Shown here piece by piece: positions 46,826 to 57,651 of a stretch of 64,000 nt of DNA (position 1 is the first letter of the stretch; every line of letters starts with the position of its first letter). The position numbers and the translations under genes were made by a program. This DNA is from Vicia villosa (lineage: Eukaryota > Streptophyta > Magnoliopsida > Fabales > Fabaceae). The notes beneath the pieces are model-generated. The model did no database searches and was not told the DNA's origin. It saw only the letters and a list, made by a program, of their open reading frames with translations. Where the stretch lies: contig NW_026705407.1 of the NCBI RefSeq assembly GCF_029867415.1, positions 496,001-560,000 of the forward strand. Reading direction: 5' to 3'.

Positions 46826-46869
46826 ACGACGTTCAACAAAGCGCTTGTTGGGAGGCAACCCAACGTCGT
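46826..46869 (+). promoter_or_regulatory. Potential three-way RNA junction after the AT coding region
   Basis: ACGACGTT (46826-46833) pairs with AACGTCGT (46862-46869). Inside, CAACAA (46834-46839) pairs with TTGTTG (46845-46850), followed by GG...CC. Helices one and two abut without gaps. The core 'gcgcttgttgggaggcaacc' resembles a block I recall as widespread in plant Athila-type elements; its role is unknown. Confidence 0.5.
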
Positions 46870-46984
46870 AAGTAAATTCTATTATGCTTTTTGATTTTTG
46901 TTTTCAGAGTTATTTAGTAACTATTTTTGAAAAGGAAGTGGAAGTTAAGTGTAAAAATAGGCATTTTTCAAAAATTCAAGTCTG

Positions 46985-47209
46985 TTTGCGCCGCAAACAT
47001 TTTTTGCCCCGCAAACAGAGCACAAACAGTGAGTAAGCCAGTTTTACAAAGAAAATTTCTCCTGTTTGCCCCGCAAACAGGTCAGCCAATTTTGAAAAAG
47101 AAATTTCCATCAGTGATTGCCCCGCAAACAGAGCACAAACAGTGAGTAAGCCAATTTTACAAAGAAAATTTTTCTTGTTTGCCCCGCGAACAGGTGTTTG
47201 CCCCGCAAA
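46985..47209. repeat. Cluster of TGTTTGC-CCC-GCAAACA inverted repeats
   Basis: Copies start at 46985, 47003, 47065, 47116, 47178 and 47197, some with one base changed, mixed with a duplicated roughly 115-bp segment ('gagcacaaacagtgagtaag' at 47018 and 47131). The same inverted repeat occurs in both LTRs of AT. Confidence 0.85.
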
Positions 47210-47229
47210 CACTTCAGTACAAAAAAATT

Positions 47230-48740
47230 CCACTTTCAAAAAAAAAGAGCTTTTAATTTAACCTAGTTTTTTATTTTTATCTTTTATTTTTACTTCTCTC
47301 CTCTCACTCTACCGCTCTCGTCCTCACTAAACTCATCTCCCATTCTAATACCCTATCTTCACCCACATTCCTTGGAAGCGGAGTATGATGCATACGCAAA
47401 TTGGCCTGTGGGCAGGCCACTTTTCATAAGGGGGTGTAGGAGGCAACGGTACCGGAAATGAGGACGATACAATGGAGGATGTAATCGGGACAGTTGGTGG
47501 TGGTGATGAAGAAGAGGATTGAAGTGGTGTTGTAGCATTTTTTTTAGTTTATTTTTATTTTTATTTTAGTCTTAATTTTGTTTTGTTTTATTTATTTATG
47601 GTTTCACTTTTTGGTTTTTAATTATGTACTTTATGGTGGCTCTCGTTTCACCATTTGAACATCTTTACAATTGCATTTTTATTATTGTTGTTTAATTGTG
47701 TGCTTGGGTGGAAAGTGATTAGCCTAACTTTTCAAATTAATTTTGTTTAATTGTTCTTGTACAAAGAGAAGCTTGAGGAATCAATGGGCACGGACAAGAG
47801 TTGATGTTGTGAACACTTTGAGTGGCAATGATGAGAATTGGTATCAAGGAAAATTAAGGTACACTTTATCGCTCTCTAGACTTAACATGGTTAGTTGATG
47901 GTGTGTGCAAATTGCTTAGCATAAATTCCTTGAGTCACATGTCATTTTTGAATCAAAATTTAGAACTTAGCCAAGTGAGGAAACTTTCCATTGTACACTA
48001 AATGCGGGATACCGGAATTTATTTCAACTCATTTTTATCATGCTAAACCATGCATTATTCTTATTTGTGAAAAGTGTGAAAGTGATAGAGGAATTGTTTG
48101 AATTTGAGAAAAACCACTTGACCAAAAAAAGTTAAATCAATTAACCTTGTGAGGAGTGATTCTTAGTTAACCCCATTGAGCTTATATTAGGATTCATGTA
48201 ATTATTGAATATGTTTGGTAGATGAATCCTAATTTCTTTTGTTTCATTGGAACCTTCAACCACAATGGTTGCAATTTTGCCTTGTGCCTATGTCTATGTA
48301 GGGAGCATTGTTGTATCTAATATGGTTTGAATCCTAAAGTTGGGGAGAGTTGATTGAAAAACAAATGAAAAGTGGTACTTATGAGTTTTGTGGTAATAAG
48401 AAAAGAACAACACATTTTGAAAGTATGGGGCAAGAAAAAGAAATAAAATCGTTCCCGTTATGTGTTGTTAAAAAATAATGAAAAAGAAAAAAAAAGAGAA
48501 AAAGAAAGAAAAGGGGATTCAAGCAAGTGTTGTTGTTAAGTGAATTGATAGGAATGCTCCCTTAGGATAGGCATTTTTGTTTAATTTACCTTTAATAAAA
48601 CCCTTTCTTTGTAACCCAAGCCACGTTACAACCTATGAAAGCCCTCTTGATTCTCACTTTGCACATAATTTTGAACTTGTTATGGTGAAAGCATGATTTG
48701 AGTTGTTGTTGATTTAAATGCCCGGATGAGTGAAAGTGAA
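47230..48740 (+). other. Non-coding 3' region of AT, part 1
   Basis: No env-like or other ORF is visible. AT-rich with an A/G-rich run at 48476-48525. Confidence 0.6.
48736..48740. repeat. TSD GTGAA of S, left copy
   Basis: Duplicated at 50874-50878. Confidence 0.95.
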
Positions 48741-49413
48741 TGTAACACCCTTCTAAACCCCCGCGGAAATATAATATAATCAGAGTAATAACACATCAAG
48801 GATGCTACAATTATTAAAATAAATAAAAACATCAAGTCGATTGTCATGCTTTATTAGAATTTAACCAATATCAAACATGTGTTTAGCACAGCGGAACTTA
48901 ATTCAACAGTATTAGGAAACATCTCCACACAAATACTCAATACATAAATCCATAGCCAAAATGGCAACAATGTATAACAAGTAACGCTAAGACTAATCGA
49001 TCCCAGTGTTACAATCAGAGCATGACTCGACACGAACTACGGGCTAGCCTACAAGCTATCTTCACCCAATCAAGACGCCGCTACATCCTTAATCTGAAAT
49101 CATCAAAGTAAGGGTGAGTTTCATTCGAATTAACAACCATTATACAATCATAAGCAATAAAATCTCATAGCAATTATCATCCATCCAACATACATATAGT
49201 CGGAAATTATCACAATAAGCAAGCATCAATTCAACAATATTTGGCCATCGGCCCACAACTCTTCATTCCATCAAATAATCAAGTTATATTAACAACAACT
49301 CCTTAATACATCAATCATGTAAACACACCAAGGCATAACACTGGATCTCATCCAATCATGTTATAACCAATGCATATGATTCAACTGACACTATGCATGT
49401 GGTACCAAAATTC

Positions 49414-49559
49414 GTGAATCACATTCACAGGACTTCTCTCTTTGATACTGCCCTCTAGTCGCTCACACCCCACATGGGCACACGACTACTGCCTCATCGC
49501 TCACACCCCACATGGGCACACGATGACTTCCTGCTAATCTCCGCACAATGGGAATTAGC
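49414..49559 (-). repeat. Four hairpins, three with near-identical loops and different stems
   Basis: GTGAAT-CAC-ATTCAC (49414-49428). TAGTCG...CGACTA (49456-49488) and CATCG...CGATG (49495-49525) enclose the same 21-nt loop (ctcacaccccacatgggcaca). GCTAAT...ATTAGC (49533-49559) encloses a related, shorter loop. Centres of the last three are 38 and 36 bp apart. Confidence 0.75.
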
Positions 49560-50153
49560 CTTCCAATGCAAATGATTTATGAATAATGCACACATGACAC
49601 ATACTTACATCATCATCATTCCGATGCTTAACATCGCTTATCACCTCGTACCAATAACGTCACAACAAGTATGTACATGTATAAGCATCCTTCAATCATT
49701 CACACACGTTCACCATAACCAACATATTAATATTAACAACATATTAATATTCACAATCATCAATCATCACCATCATCATACATCGTTACATCTATCATCA
49801 TTGCACACCATGTAATAAATTGCTAAAAAAACTCAACAGTAAAGTCACAAAGCATGTATCATTTACGACATGTTATATACCAACATCACTCATTGGATAT
49901 CATAATCCCATCACCAACATAAATACATGCATCAATAGTCAGATAAATAAGCACATATACATATACCATGTTTCAATTCATCAACAATTAAACCGAGTTT
50001 TAAAAATAAAGTTTGCCACTGCCCATTTTATCACTTTATCAAATAAAGCACCTAATTAGCTTCGCAACACCGAAAACGGCACATAAATCGGATACTCGGA
50101 TCAAAAGTTATGGGTTTTTAAAAAATAAAACATTTTTAGAAAATATGCTGCAG

Positions 50154-50258
50154 AACCCGGGTTGTCCCCATCTAGGAACCGGTTCCCAGCAACCCAGAAT
50201 CCACACGCTCTGTTTTTTATAAGGGGGAACCGGTTCGTCCCACATGGGAACCGGTTCC
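50154..50258. repeat. Two pairs of GGAACCGGTTCC-type palindromes in S
   Basis: AACCCGGGTT (50154-50163) and GGAACCGGTTCC (50175-50186), 22 bp centre to centre. GGAACCGGTTCG (50226-50237) and GGAACCGGTTCC (50247-50258), 21 bp centre to centre. The pairs are 73 bp apart. Confidence 0.85.
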
Positions 50259-50878
50259 TACGTACCTGCACAGCCAAATTCACCATTTTGACTGCATTTA
50301 CCCTATCCCATTTCCCCAATTTCAGGTACATACGAACATAGCACACAAATACCATCAATTTTCACATCATCTCAAATTTTAGACAAGTTTTATCCAAGTA
50401 TTAACAGCATATATCATGAGTATTAACAGAATCATGTAATTCATACAAATTCATCAAAACCTAACAATTCCCAACTCGACACGTACGATTGAACTAGATA
50501 ACAATCCTAATCAATCCTACTACCTACAATCGCATAAGGATTACTAACCCGAAGAATCCCCCCTTACCTCAGATTTGAATCTTCGAAGGTCTTCTTCCCC
50601 TATGGCTCTTCTCTCTTTCACGTGTTCTTCCTTTCTCAGAGTCTGTCTCCTTTTCTTCTCCTCCTCTTTTCCCAATTCCTTTTATTTTATGAAAAATAAA
50701 ATAAAATATTATAATGGGCTTGCTTAGCTAACACCCCCTTACTGCTAACCACCACTCTAGGCCCAATGCCAATATTTCATCATTTTCCAAATAATTCCCA
50801 AAAATTATTAATTCTAATAATTTAATTAAAAATAATAATTAAATTAATAAACAAGAATTAACGGGGTGTTACAGTGAA

Positions 50879-51134
50879 CCCTCTTGTATTCATCATTACT
50901 TTGATGTGTGTATAGGTTTGATTCAATTTTGACATGTCTCTTTTGGAATTTCTTGATAATAATTTGCACTTTGCCATCATTCTTTCTCATGCTTTGTTTT
51001 AGCATTGTGGTGAGTGTACTTTGGAAAGACTTATACTTTTGAGCCATTTGAGTGTTCGGTTACCTTGTCATCATTCTCTTGTGCGTTGCTCTTGCTACTC
51101 TTGTGAATTTTTGTTTAGGGACAAACAAAATGGT
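50879..51134 (+). other. Non-coding 3' region of AT, part 2
   Basis: Continues AT after S to the polypurine tract; no ORF. Confidence 0.7.
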
Positions 51135-51148
51135 AAGTTGGGGAGAGT
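51135..51148 (+). other. Polypurine tract of AT
   Basis: AAGTTGGGGAGAGT directly before the 3' LTR. Confidence 0.85.
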
Positions 51149-52395
51149 TGTTAGGGACCAAATAGTACTAATTTTCATATATTGTTTTTGGTCCCTTTAA
51201 CCACTTTTTACTCAATAATCACACTTTTATTCATACAATTTAGTAATTTTGCAATTTTGTTCATTTTAGTTCATTTGAATTGTTATTTCACATGTTTGTT
51301 AGTTTTGTAGCGTTTTTAAAAGGTTTGAAGATCATGGAAGCGAAGAGGAATTACTTGAAGACTTGGAATAGCAAAAGAAGTGTTGATGAGGCCAGTTTGC
51401 CCCGCAAATATCCTTTACACCGCCAACTGATAGATGCTGGACAAGTCCAGTTTTGAATTGCAACTGATGTGGCAAAAGATTCACTGTTTGCCCCGCAAAC
51501 ATTGTTTGCCCCGCAAACACTGCGCTGCAGAATTTTATCTTTTACTTTGTTGCCACTTGTCATGAGAGATGGGCTTATCTTTTGAATAGGAAAAGTTAGT
51601 ACGAATTAGGGGTTATTTAGGGAGATAAAAAAGGGGAATTAGAACATTCAATTCATTGTGAACCAAACATTGAGGCTAGGGTTTTGAGTGAGAAAAAGAA
51701 CAACTTTGTGAGAGATTGATGTTCTTAGCTTCTTCTTCATTCTTCTTGCTGTCAACTATGGTGATGAGTAGCTAAATCCCACTTTGACAAGATTGGAGGT
51801 AGTAACTATTCTTGTTAACTATGTATTTTCTCTAGCACTTTTGTATGAACTTCATTAGTATTGAAATGGATGAATGTTGTTGCTTTATCTTTTATATTTA
51901 GATTTGATTTATGATTGAGAAATATATTTCAAGTCTTGGTGTACAACATTTTATCAAGTAGTGAATAAATGCTAGAGATAGATTTATTTGCCACTTTTCT
52001 ATTTGTATCAAACAATCAAGATTAATATATTGATAGTTAGAGTGAGAGATCATCTAAAGATTAATATCTTAACTTTCACAACTTTGTTTAGACATAAACA
52101 TTGTTGAGAGGATACTAGAATATTGTCATTGCTATTGAAGTTATACTTTAGTCGTTAAAGTCACATAGAAGATAGGAATAGTGAAACCAAAACCAATGTT
52201 GTCATTCTTTTATTATTGAAACAAGTTTTAGTTTATTGTCTTATAATTATCTTGATTAGAAAAATAGCGATTCAAAACAAAACAACTTTGTTACCTTTCG
52301 AACTTAAAATAATAGTAACTATAGAACGGCGGTAATATCTCCCAATCTCTGTGGATACGATTTAAAAATATTTGCCTTGAATATACTATTCAACA
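51149..52395 (+). repeat. 3' LTR of AT
   Basis: 1,247 bp, pair of 42794-44040, followed by TSD TGGTG (52396-52400). Confidence 0.95.
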
Positions 52396-52400
52396 TGGTG

Positions 52401-54872
52401 TTACCAGCAGACTGGCGTAGGGGCCCTTAGAGAAAGCCCAAGTTCGTTTTTGTTCATAGTTTTCAGCACAAAAAGTGCAATTGGGCTATGGGGGAGGTGT
52501 ACCCAGCAAGAGTTCATGCGAGCCCAAGGGGTATTGATCCAGTTCTTAGACTTGTTTTTATCCAGATTTATTCAGATTTTTTATATCCCAAAATGACAAT
52601 TAATATGCAATTAAAACCTTATGGAAACAAATCAATCCAGACTCTATGTAAGAAATAATCACATTTTACCCAATTAAAACATTATGTTAATTTATTCATT
52701 AATTCAAAAGAAAAATAAAGTTGGGATTAGGGTTACCAACAATCGTGACTTATCAGCTTCCCTTCGCCCTCTCAACTCATCTTCCTCTCTCAAACGTTGA
52801 AGCACACGACGGCGCCGGATATCTTCTTCTTCGCGAAAACACCCCACGCGCCACCGTAAAACAATGGAACAGAACAACAACATCTCACCTCACCGCCTCA
52901 TATCTCTCATGTTCCGACCCGTTCTCATCTCCGATCAAATCGTTTGCTCTCTTGATCTCTCTTCGACTCAAGTTCTCTTTGCCTCAATCTCTCTCGTTCC
53001 CTTGATATTGAGGCAAAGAGAAAATTCAGAGAGTTTGTTACATCTTTTTCGGTGAGTTTCTTTTCCAATTTTCTCTATTGTTTTCTGTTCTGAGAGTTCT
53101 TCCTCTCTTCTGATTTTCTGCTTCTTTTCTGTTGATGATGATGATGAGATTGAAGAGTGGTGATGAGGAAATGGAGATTATGGCGTGAAGAATGGTTCTG
53201 TAAAAAGTGGAGAGGAAAAGTGGCGTGTGAAGAATGAAGAGAAAATGGTGATTGAAGTGTCCAAGGGAAGAATCGTGGTTGAGGTTATATAGAGTTTCAG
53301 GTTTGTAATCCCTCTCTCATTTTTCTGTTATAAGATCTATTTTCTGTTTTTTGGTTAAGTGGTTTTGATTCTGTTAGTCTGTTATGACGAGCTGGAGGTT
53401 AGTTAGCAATTTTATTATAAGTTAGTTATTGCTGTTTGAGAGTTGGTTACATGTTGGTTTATTAAAACAGTCCCTGGAACTTGTATGTAGTGATTTAGAA
53501 ATTTGGATAGTCGAATGTGAATCGTTTTCTTCTTTTTGACTGAGCTGTGGTTATATGACTCTTTATCTTTATTTGAATGTCGAACCCGTTTTCCTTGTTT
53601 ATGTGGAGCAGAGATGATGATGTAGGTTCTGGTTTTTTGTATGGTGCAGGTATTCTGTATGGAGTTTGAATGCTGCAAGGTCACGGCAAGTCGCCTAACC
53701 GTGTGGCTATTATGTGAAGGTATGGATGGTTATTTGGTCCTTGGATTATATGTCTTTGAAGATGGTATAATTGTTTTTGTTTGCTGCGGCATAGTGGTAA
53801 TATAGTGTTGGGTGACATACTGATGGTGGACTATTTTTATAGGAATGTTATGATGGATTTTATAGATGAATGCTTGGATGAATGTTTGGATTTCTTATTT
53901 GATTTATGTGGAATATATGGTATGATGTATGGTTTTGTATTATGCAGGTTTTATGGCCTTTGGAAGCTTTTTGTTTGTGACGTTAGGCTGTGTGAAACGG
54001 TTCAAAGAATCACAAGAAGGAAATGTTAGAAAGCATGGTAGGGTTGTAGCCTAGAAGCATAGATCAAGTGTGGATTTTTCTGTGTAATTTTCTTTGATGT
54101 TGTAATGTATGTGGTGGCAACTGTAATGTGGTTTTGAATCATGAGAAAGTGTAATGAAGATGTCTAAGAACTCTAATTGGTGCAATAGCTGATAATGCAA
54201 TGTTTTTTTTTCTTTACTCGTTCCCTCCATGTGTTCAACTGATCTTCCACACCATCACTTTATTCTTGCAATACTTGAATCAAATGGTATCATGATAAGG
54301 TGGAGAAAACCAGAGTAGCTTTGTATGGATTTTTGGTCAAAATGTCAACTTTCCATGGTTGACTTTGACCAAATCTAAAATTTCCAGCAAATGTCCCCCA
54401 TCTTGAAATGATTCATAAGTTCCACCATGCTCCGTATCAAATTCTTGCACAAAATCCAAAACCAACGACTTGTACTTCGGGTGTCCAAGTGAGTCAAACT
54501 CGTATATAATGAAGTTCAATAAAATTACTTAGACCATAAGCCACACCTCAAGTGATGAACGAACCCAAGTGTTCAGAAATAGCCCAAGTTGATTATAGGA
54601 CCATACACTAAGATGTATTTGATAATTCCAAGCATAAGGAAGTAAATCTCATTCCATGATCAATCGAAAACCTTAATAGAAACAAACTTGTGTGATGTGG
54701 GGACTCCAAACCATGTGAAATCCCGACTCTATCCATGACCTTGATCCCACGCCGGATTATTGGTTAGTGATGCATGAGTTATGTTAATGTCCTAATAGAA
54801 AGATGATGCATATGAAATGAAAAGCATAAGCTAGTTAGAAATAAATAGGTGGGCAAATTTTGGGGTGCAACA
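52401..54872 (-). repeat. Right LTR of E1, inner part
   Basis: Continues 41424-42793 after AT. From 52520 it matches 32184-34916, apart from a 380-bp deletion at about 53008. It ends GGGGTGCAACA and is followed by TSD ACACT (54873-54877). Confidence 0.85.
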
Positions 54873-54880
54873 ACACTTAC
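54873..54880. repeat. Overlapping TSDs ACACT (E1) and CTTAC (LTR A), right copies
   Basis: ACACTTAC: bases 54873-54877 are E1's target duplication and 54876-54880 are the right TSD of LTR A. The overlap shows E1 landed across A's right boundary. Confidence 0.85.
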
Positions 54881-57191
54881 CACAGGTTTGATGCCAGTAG
54901 TGGTGGAATCATCTCCATTTGCTTTCTTGCTTTTCGAAGCTGCAATAGCTTTACGAATGTTAGCAGCATAATCTTTGATAACTTTTCTTCAGCCAAGAGC
55001 TATAATAAAAACAAGACAAGTTAGTATAAAGAAAAAAAGAAGAAAAGTCAATTGAAAGGTTATCCAGTTCCTAACCTTCAGGTATAAGAGTCAGAACATT
55101 AACGTGTTGAAGACCTATGTGAAGATGTCCTTTGAAATTATCCAAGGTATGCTTATTCGGAACCACTCGTTCATCACGTTTTTTAGATTGTTCACGAAGA
55201 ATTTTGGGGACATTCCCACACACAAACCAGTCTGGAAAAGGAGGGCTTAAAGCCACACCAAAGTCAGCGCTGGGTTGTGGAGGAAATTTGGGAGGATATA
55301 GTTTTAAAGCCACTTCATAACGTTATTCAGGATGAACATATGTAGGCAGTTTCAACTTATCCAGTTTGTTAGAAAACTTCTCGCGTAAAGTAATCGTTGT
55401 TTCATGAACGGTCCGACTAAGATTATTGGGCCTATAGATAGTTTCAAAGAATTTTTGGAAAGCTTGGATTTCTTTAATATGCGTCTTAGTACCTTTCTAA
55501 AAGCGCTCCTGCACGGCAGCAAAAGCGAGGTCAGTTCGTGTGAAAGACCAGCAACGTCGAAGATCTGATTGTCATAATATTCTGCCCACCACAGATGAAA
55601 CTCCATAGTGGAATAAAACATGGGTTCGAAAGAGATAAGAGTGAGGGTTATAACGCCGGCGTATCTGGAAATCTTAGGTGCAAAGTTTTCCTTAGTCAAA
55701 TGCATGGTATGCAGACACATATGGCTCCTTTTGTCATACATACATTTGGGTTTAAGCTGGACAAGCCCAAATTGTCTTGACACCAGATTAGGTTATAGAT
55801 GAGAAGACCATAATGGCTCTTTGTAATCCGCAATCGATGATATAACATTTTAGGAGTCAAGAAAGCTTCCCAAATAGTCATTGATCCAGCCTGTTGTTCC
55901 AGGGAGGGAGCAGAAAACTTTCGTGTGAACCATTCAGGACCTACTTCCCTTTTTACAAATGGAGCCATCGAGGAACTGAAGTTGTAGCGCTTAGAAAACA
56001 TCATGATATATGCTCGAAATGCTTCAGGCAGCTGACCTTCTTCTTTTGGGGGAGTTAGGTAAACAAGTCTTGTTCCTTCGACTGTTCGGTTTTGAATACA
56101 TACGTCCTCTTCACCAACTATACCTTTCTTTGGGAGAAAGGCTTCGAAGGTAGCGTTAAGCCACAGTTGCAATAACCAAAAAGGTCCCGCGAAAAGCAAG
56201 GAAGTCCCAGTTTCGTTTGCTTTCAAGAAGTCTACGGATTCTCCAAGACTTTCGTAGAGGTACCCCAGAATCAGTTGGCTCAGATTCAATTGCTTCCCAG
56301 GATTGAGTTGATTGGCCATACAGAGATATCTCTTAGTTACTTGAAGAGGCCTTGAACAGAAGACACGTATCGAAAGCCAGAGTACTAAGAACGCAATATG
56401 TTCTTCGTCTGAGACTTCATCGTTTTTTTATCACATTGTTTTATAGTAAACACAGTGTAGGTGGCTTTAATCTCACCAAACTTTATGGTATCAATATCCA
56501 TATAGTTGGGGTCGAAATCTTCCCTTGTTGGTCGAAGCCCTGTGATAGCAGCTATATCGAAGAGAGTTGGGGTAACCATCCCACATGGGAGGTGAAAGGT
56601 GTTGTGAGAAGCATTCCAGGAATACATGGATGCTACCAACATGGGTTGATTATACTCTAAACCAGTTTTCGATAACTGGATCAAATCATAAATCCCTAAT
56701 TCATTCCAAAACAAGGCTTTTTTAGCTCCAACTTTAGCCAACCAAGCATAATACAACTCAGAATCTTTTGCTAAAGGAACTGCCCTAAATACCCTAAGGA
56801 TATTGGTCATATATTCTAACCTAATTGTTTCTGGGACTACAGAAGCTTTAGTCGAAGATCCTTTAGCAGTAATGTTTTCTGCAAGGAGTGGTTTTCCCTC
56901 ATCATCTATTTTATTTCTACTAACTAAAGGCCTAGTCTTATAGTAAGCAGGAAAGAGTTTATTTTGAATATGAGTATTACAACCAGGAAAAGGACCCATG
57001 AAAGCATGAGTTTTTCCAGAAAGTGTGAAAGGGATAATTACCTGAGAAGCGTAAATAGCGTGAGTTTCCTCCAGATTTGGTTCTGGGATGTATTGTTGAT
57101 TTCCCACCAGCGAAGGATGTTGAACTTGATGAACAGGTTGAGAAGCATTCACGGTATGTGTCGTTTGGTTTTGATCGGTTGATGAAGCCGT
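54881..57191 (-). pseudogene. Antisense PMD gene of H, exons 1-2
   Basis: Minus-strand PMD gene. Exon 1 is 57191-55076, ending AAG|GTTAGG. Intron is 55075-55000, acceptor TTATAG. Exon 2 is 54999-54881, ending at the GTAAG donor where LTR A entered. Exons 3-5 are at 2677-1088. The first codon aligned to P's ATG is ACG (57189-57191), so the start is lost. PMD motifs match P: LAKDSELYYAWLAK, ELGIYDLIQLSK, NTFHLPCGMVTPTLFDIAAITGLRP, MANQLNPGKQLNLSQL. A frameshift near 56420 (about 4 bp missing against P) splits the domain, and a second near 55750-55780 breaks the C-terminal half. H is intact where P has its 8-bp deletion. Confidence 0.82.
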
Positions 57192-57638
57192 AGATGAATT
57201 TCTTCAAGAAATAGTGAAAAAGGGTTTCGTTTCTGCGTTTGAAGATGCTAACAGGAAAAACAATTGTGAGTGGAGAGGAAGGTATGGCAAATGCTGAAAC
57301 CCTTTATTTAAAGGTTTAGTAAAAACCCTTCAATTTTCTATTTCATTTTATTAATTAAGTCAACAAGACATGCGTCAGCAGCTGATTCATCCATCTGACG
57401 GTCCAATAGTTGTTAGCCTTACTCCTAATACCTAGGAGCAATGATCACAAGTAATGTTAACACGTGAGAACGCACGTTCTGAAGGGACGTTTTTTGAAAC
57501 TGACAAGACGTTCTTGAAAGAAAGGTCATAAATGATTATGACGTTATTCAGAATCTTGGGACTCAATTTTTGAGAAAAATCAAAATCTCGAAGTATCAAG
57601 AAATGCCCATTTTTACGCATCTTTAGAAACAGGCATTT
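57192..57638 (-). promoter_or_regulatory. Upstream region of H's PMD gene
   Basis: Holds TTTAAATA (57305-57312, minus), a stem-loop CTCCTA-ATACC-TAGGAG (57422-57438) and a CACGTG (57461-57466). The first two are conserved with P. Confidence 0.45.
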
Positions 57639-57651
57639 ATTGGGGGCAATT

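Larger units (their letters stand above)
48741..50873 (-). mobile_element. Solo LTR S, Tekay-like (2,133 bp)
   Basis: TGTAACACCC...GGGGTGTTACA ends with TSD GTGAA and no internal region. Minus orientation is inferred from similarity to T's LTR: shared GGTACCACATGCATAGTGTC (T 15881-15900; S 49387-49406, minus) and a similar 'aaggggaaga...gaggtaaggggg' leader block. It is a product of LTR-LTR recombination. It contains a hairpin array (49414-49559) and paired palindromes (50154-50258). No gene. Confidence 0.9.
42794..52395 (+). mobile_element. Athila-like element AT, internally deleted
   Basis: 9,602 bp including solo LTR S; plus orientation. LTRs 42794-44040 and 51149-52395 are each 1,247 bp and differ at about ten sites by eye (near 1%). 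TSD is TGGTG. PBS is TGGCGCCGTTGCCGGGGA (tRNA-Asp type, usual for Athila). It encodes gag and protease of Athila type but lacks reverse transcriptase, RNase H and most of integrase, so it cannot transpose alone. Confidence 0.93.
6976..54872 (-). mobile_element. Ogre-like element E1 (rearranged, carries P and AT)
   Basis: Minus-oriented element delimited by TSD ACACT. Left LTR: 6976-7221 plus 31806-34916, interrupted by P. Then a polypurine tract at 34917 and a 5.3-kb hypervariable 3' UTR (34917-40213). Right LTR: 41424-42793 plus 52401-54872, interrupted by AT. In its own sense the LTR starts TGTTGCACCCC and ends GCGACA. No gag, pol or primer binding site is found. Where the PBS should adjoin the right LTR there is instead a second copy of the end of LTR A (40214-41423). 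E1 is therefore a recombinant derivative that kept only LTRs and 3' UTR. Confidence 0.8.

Noticed and set aside
46985..47209. CRISPR-like repeats with palindromic cores
   Set aside because: Spacing is irregular, 'spacers' are themselves duplicated, and the context is an Athila-like element.
49579..50059. His/Ile-rich frames in S
   Set aside because: Low-complexity AT-rich solo LTR; no domain.
2746..54880. Reading 2746-54880 as one giant element with TSD CTTAC
   Set aside because: LTR A has its own complete ends, and ACACT flanks E1 separately; two successive insertions explain the overlapping duplications better.
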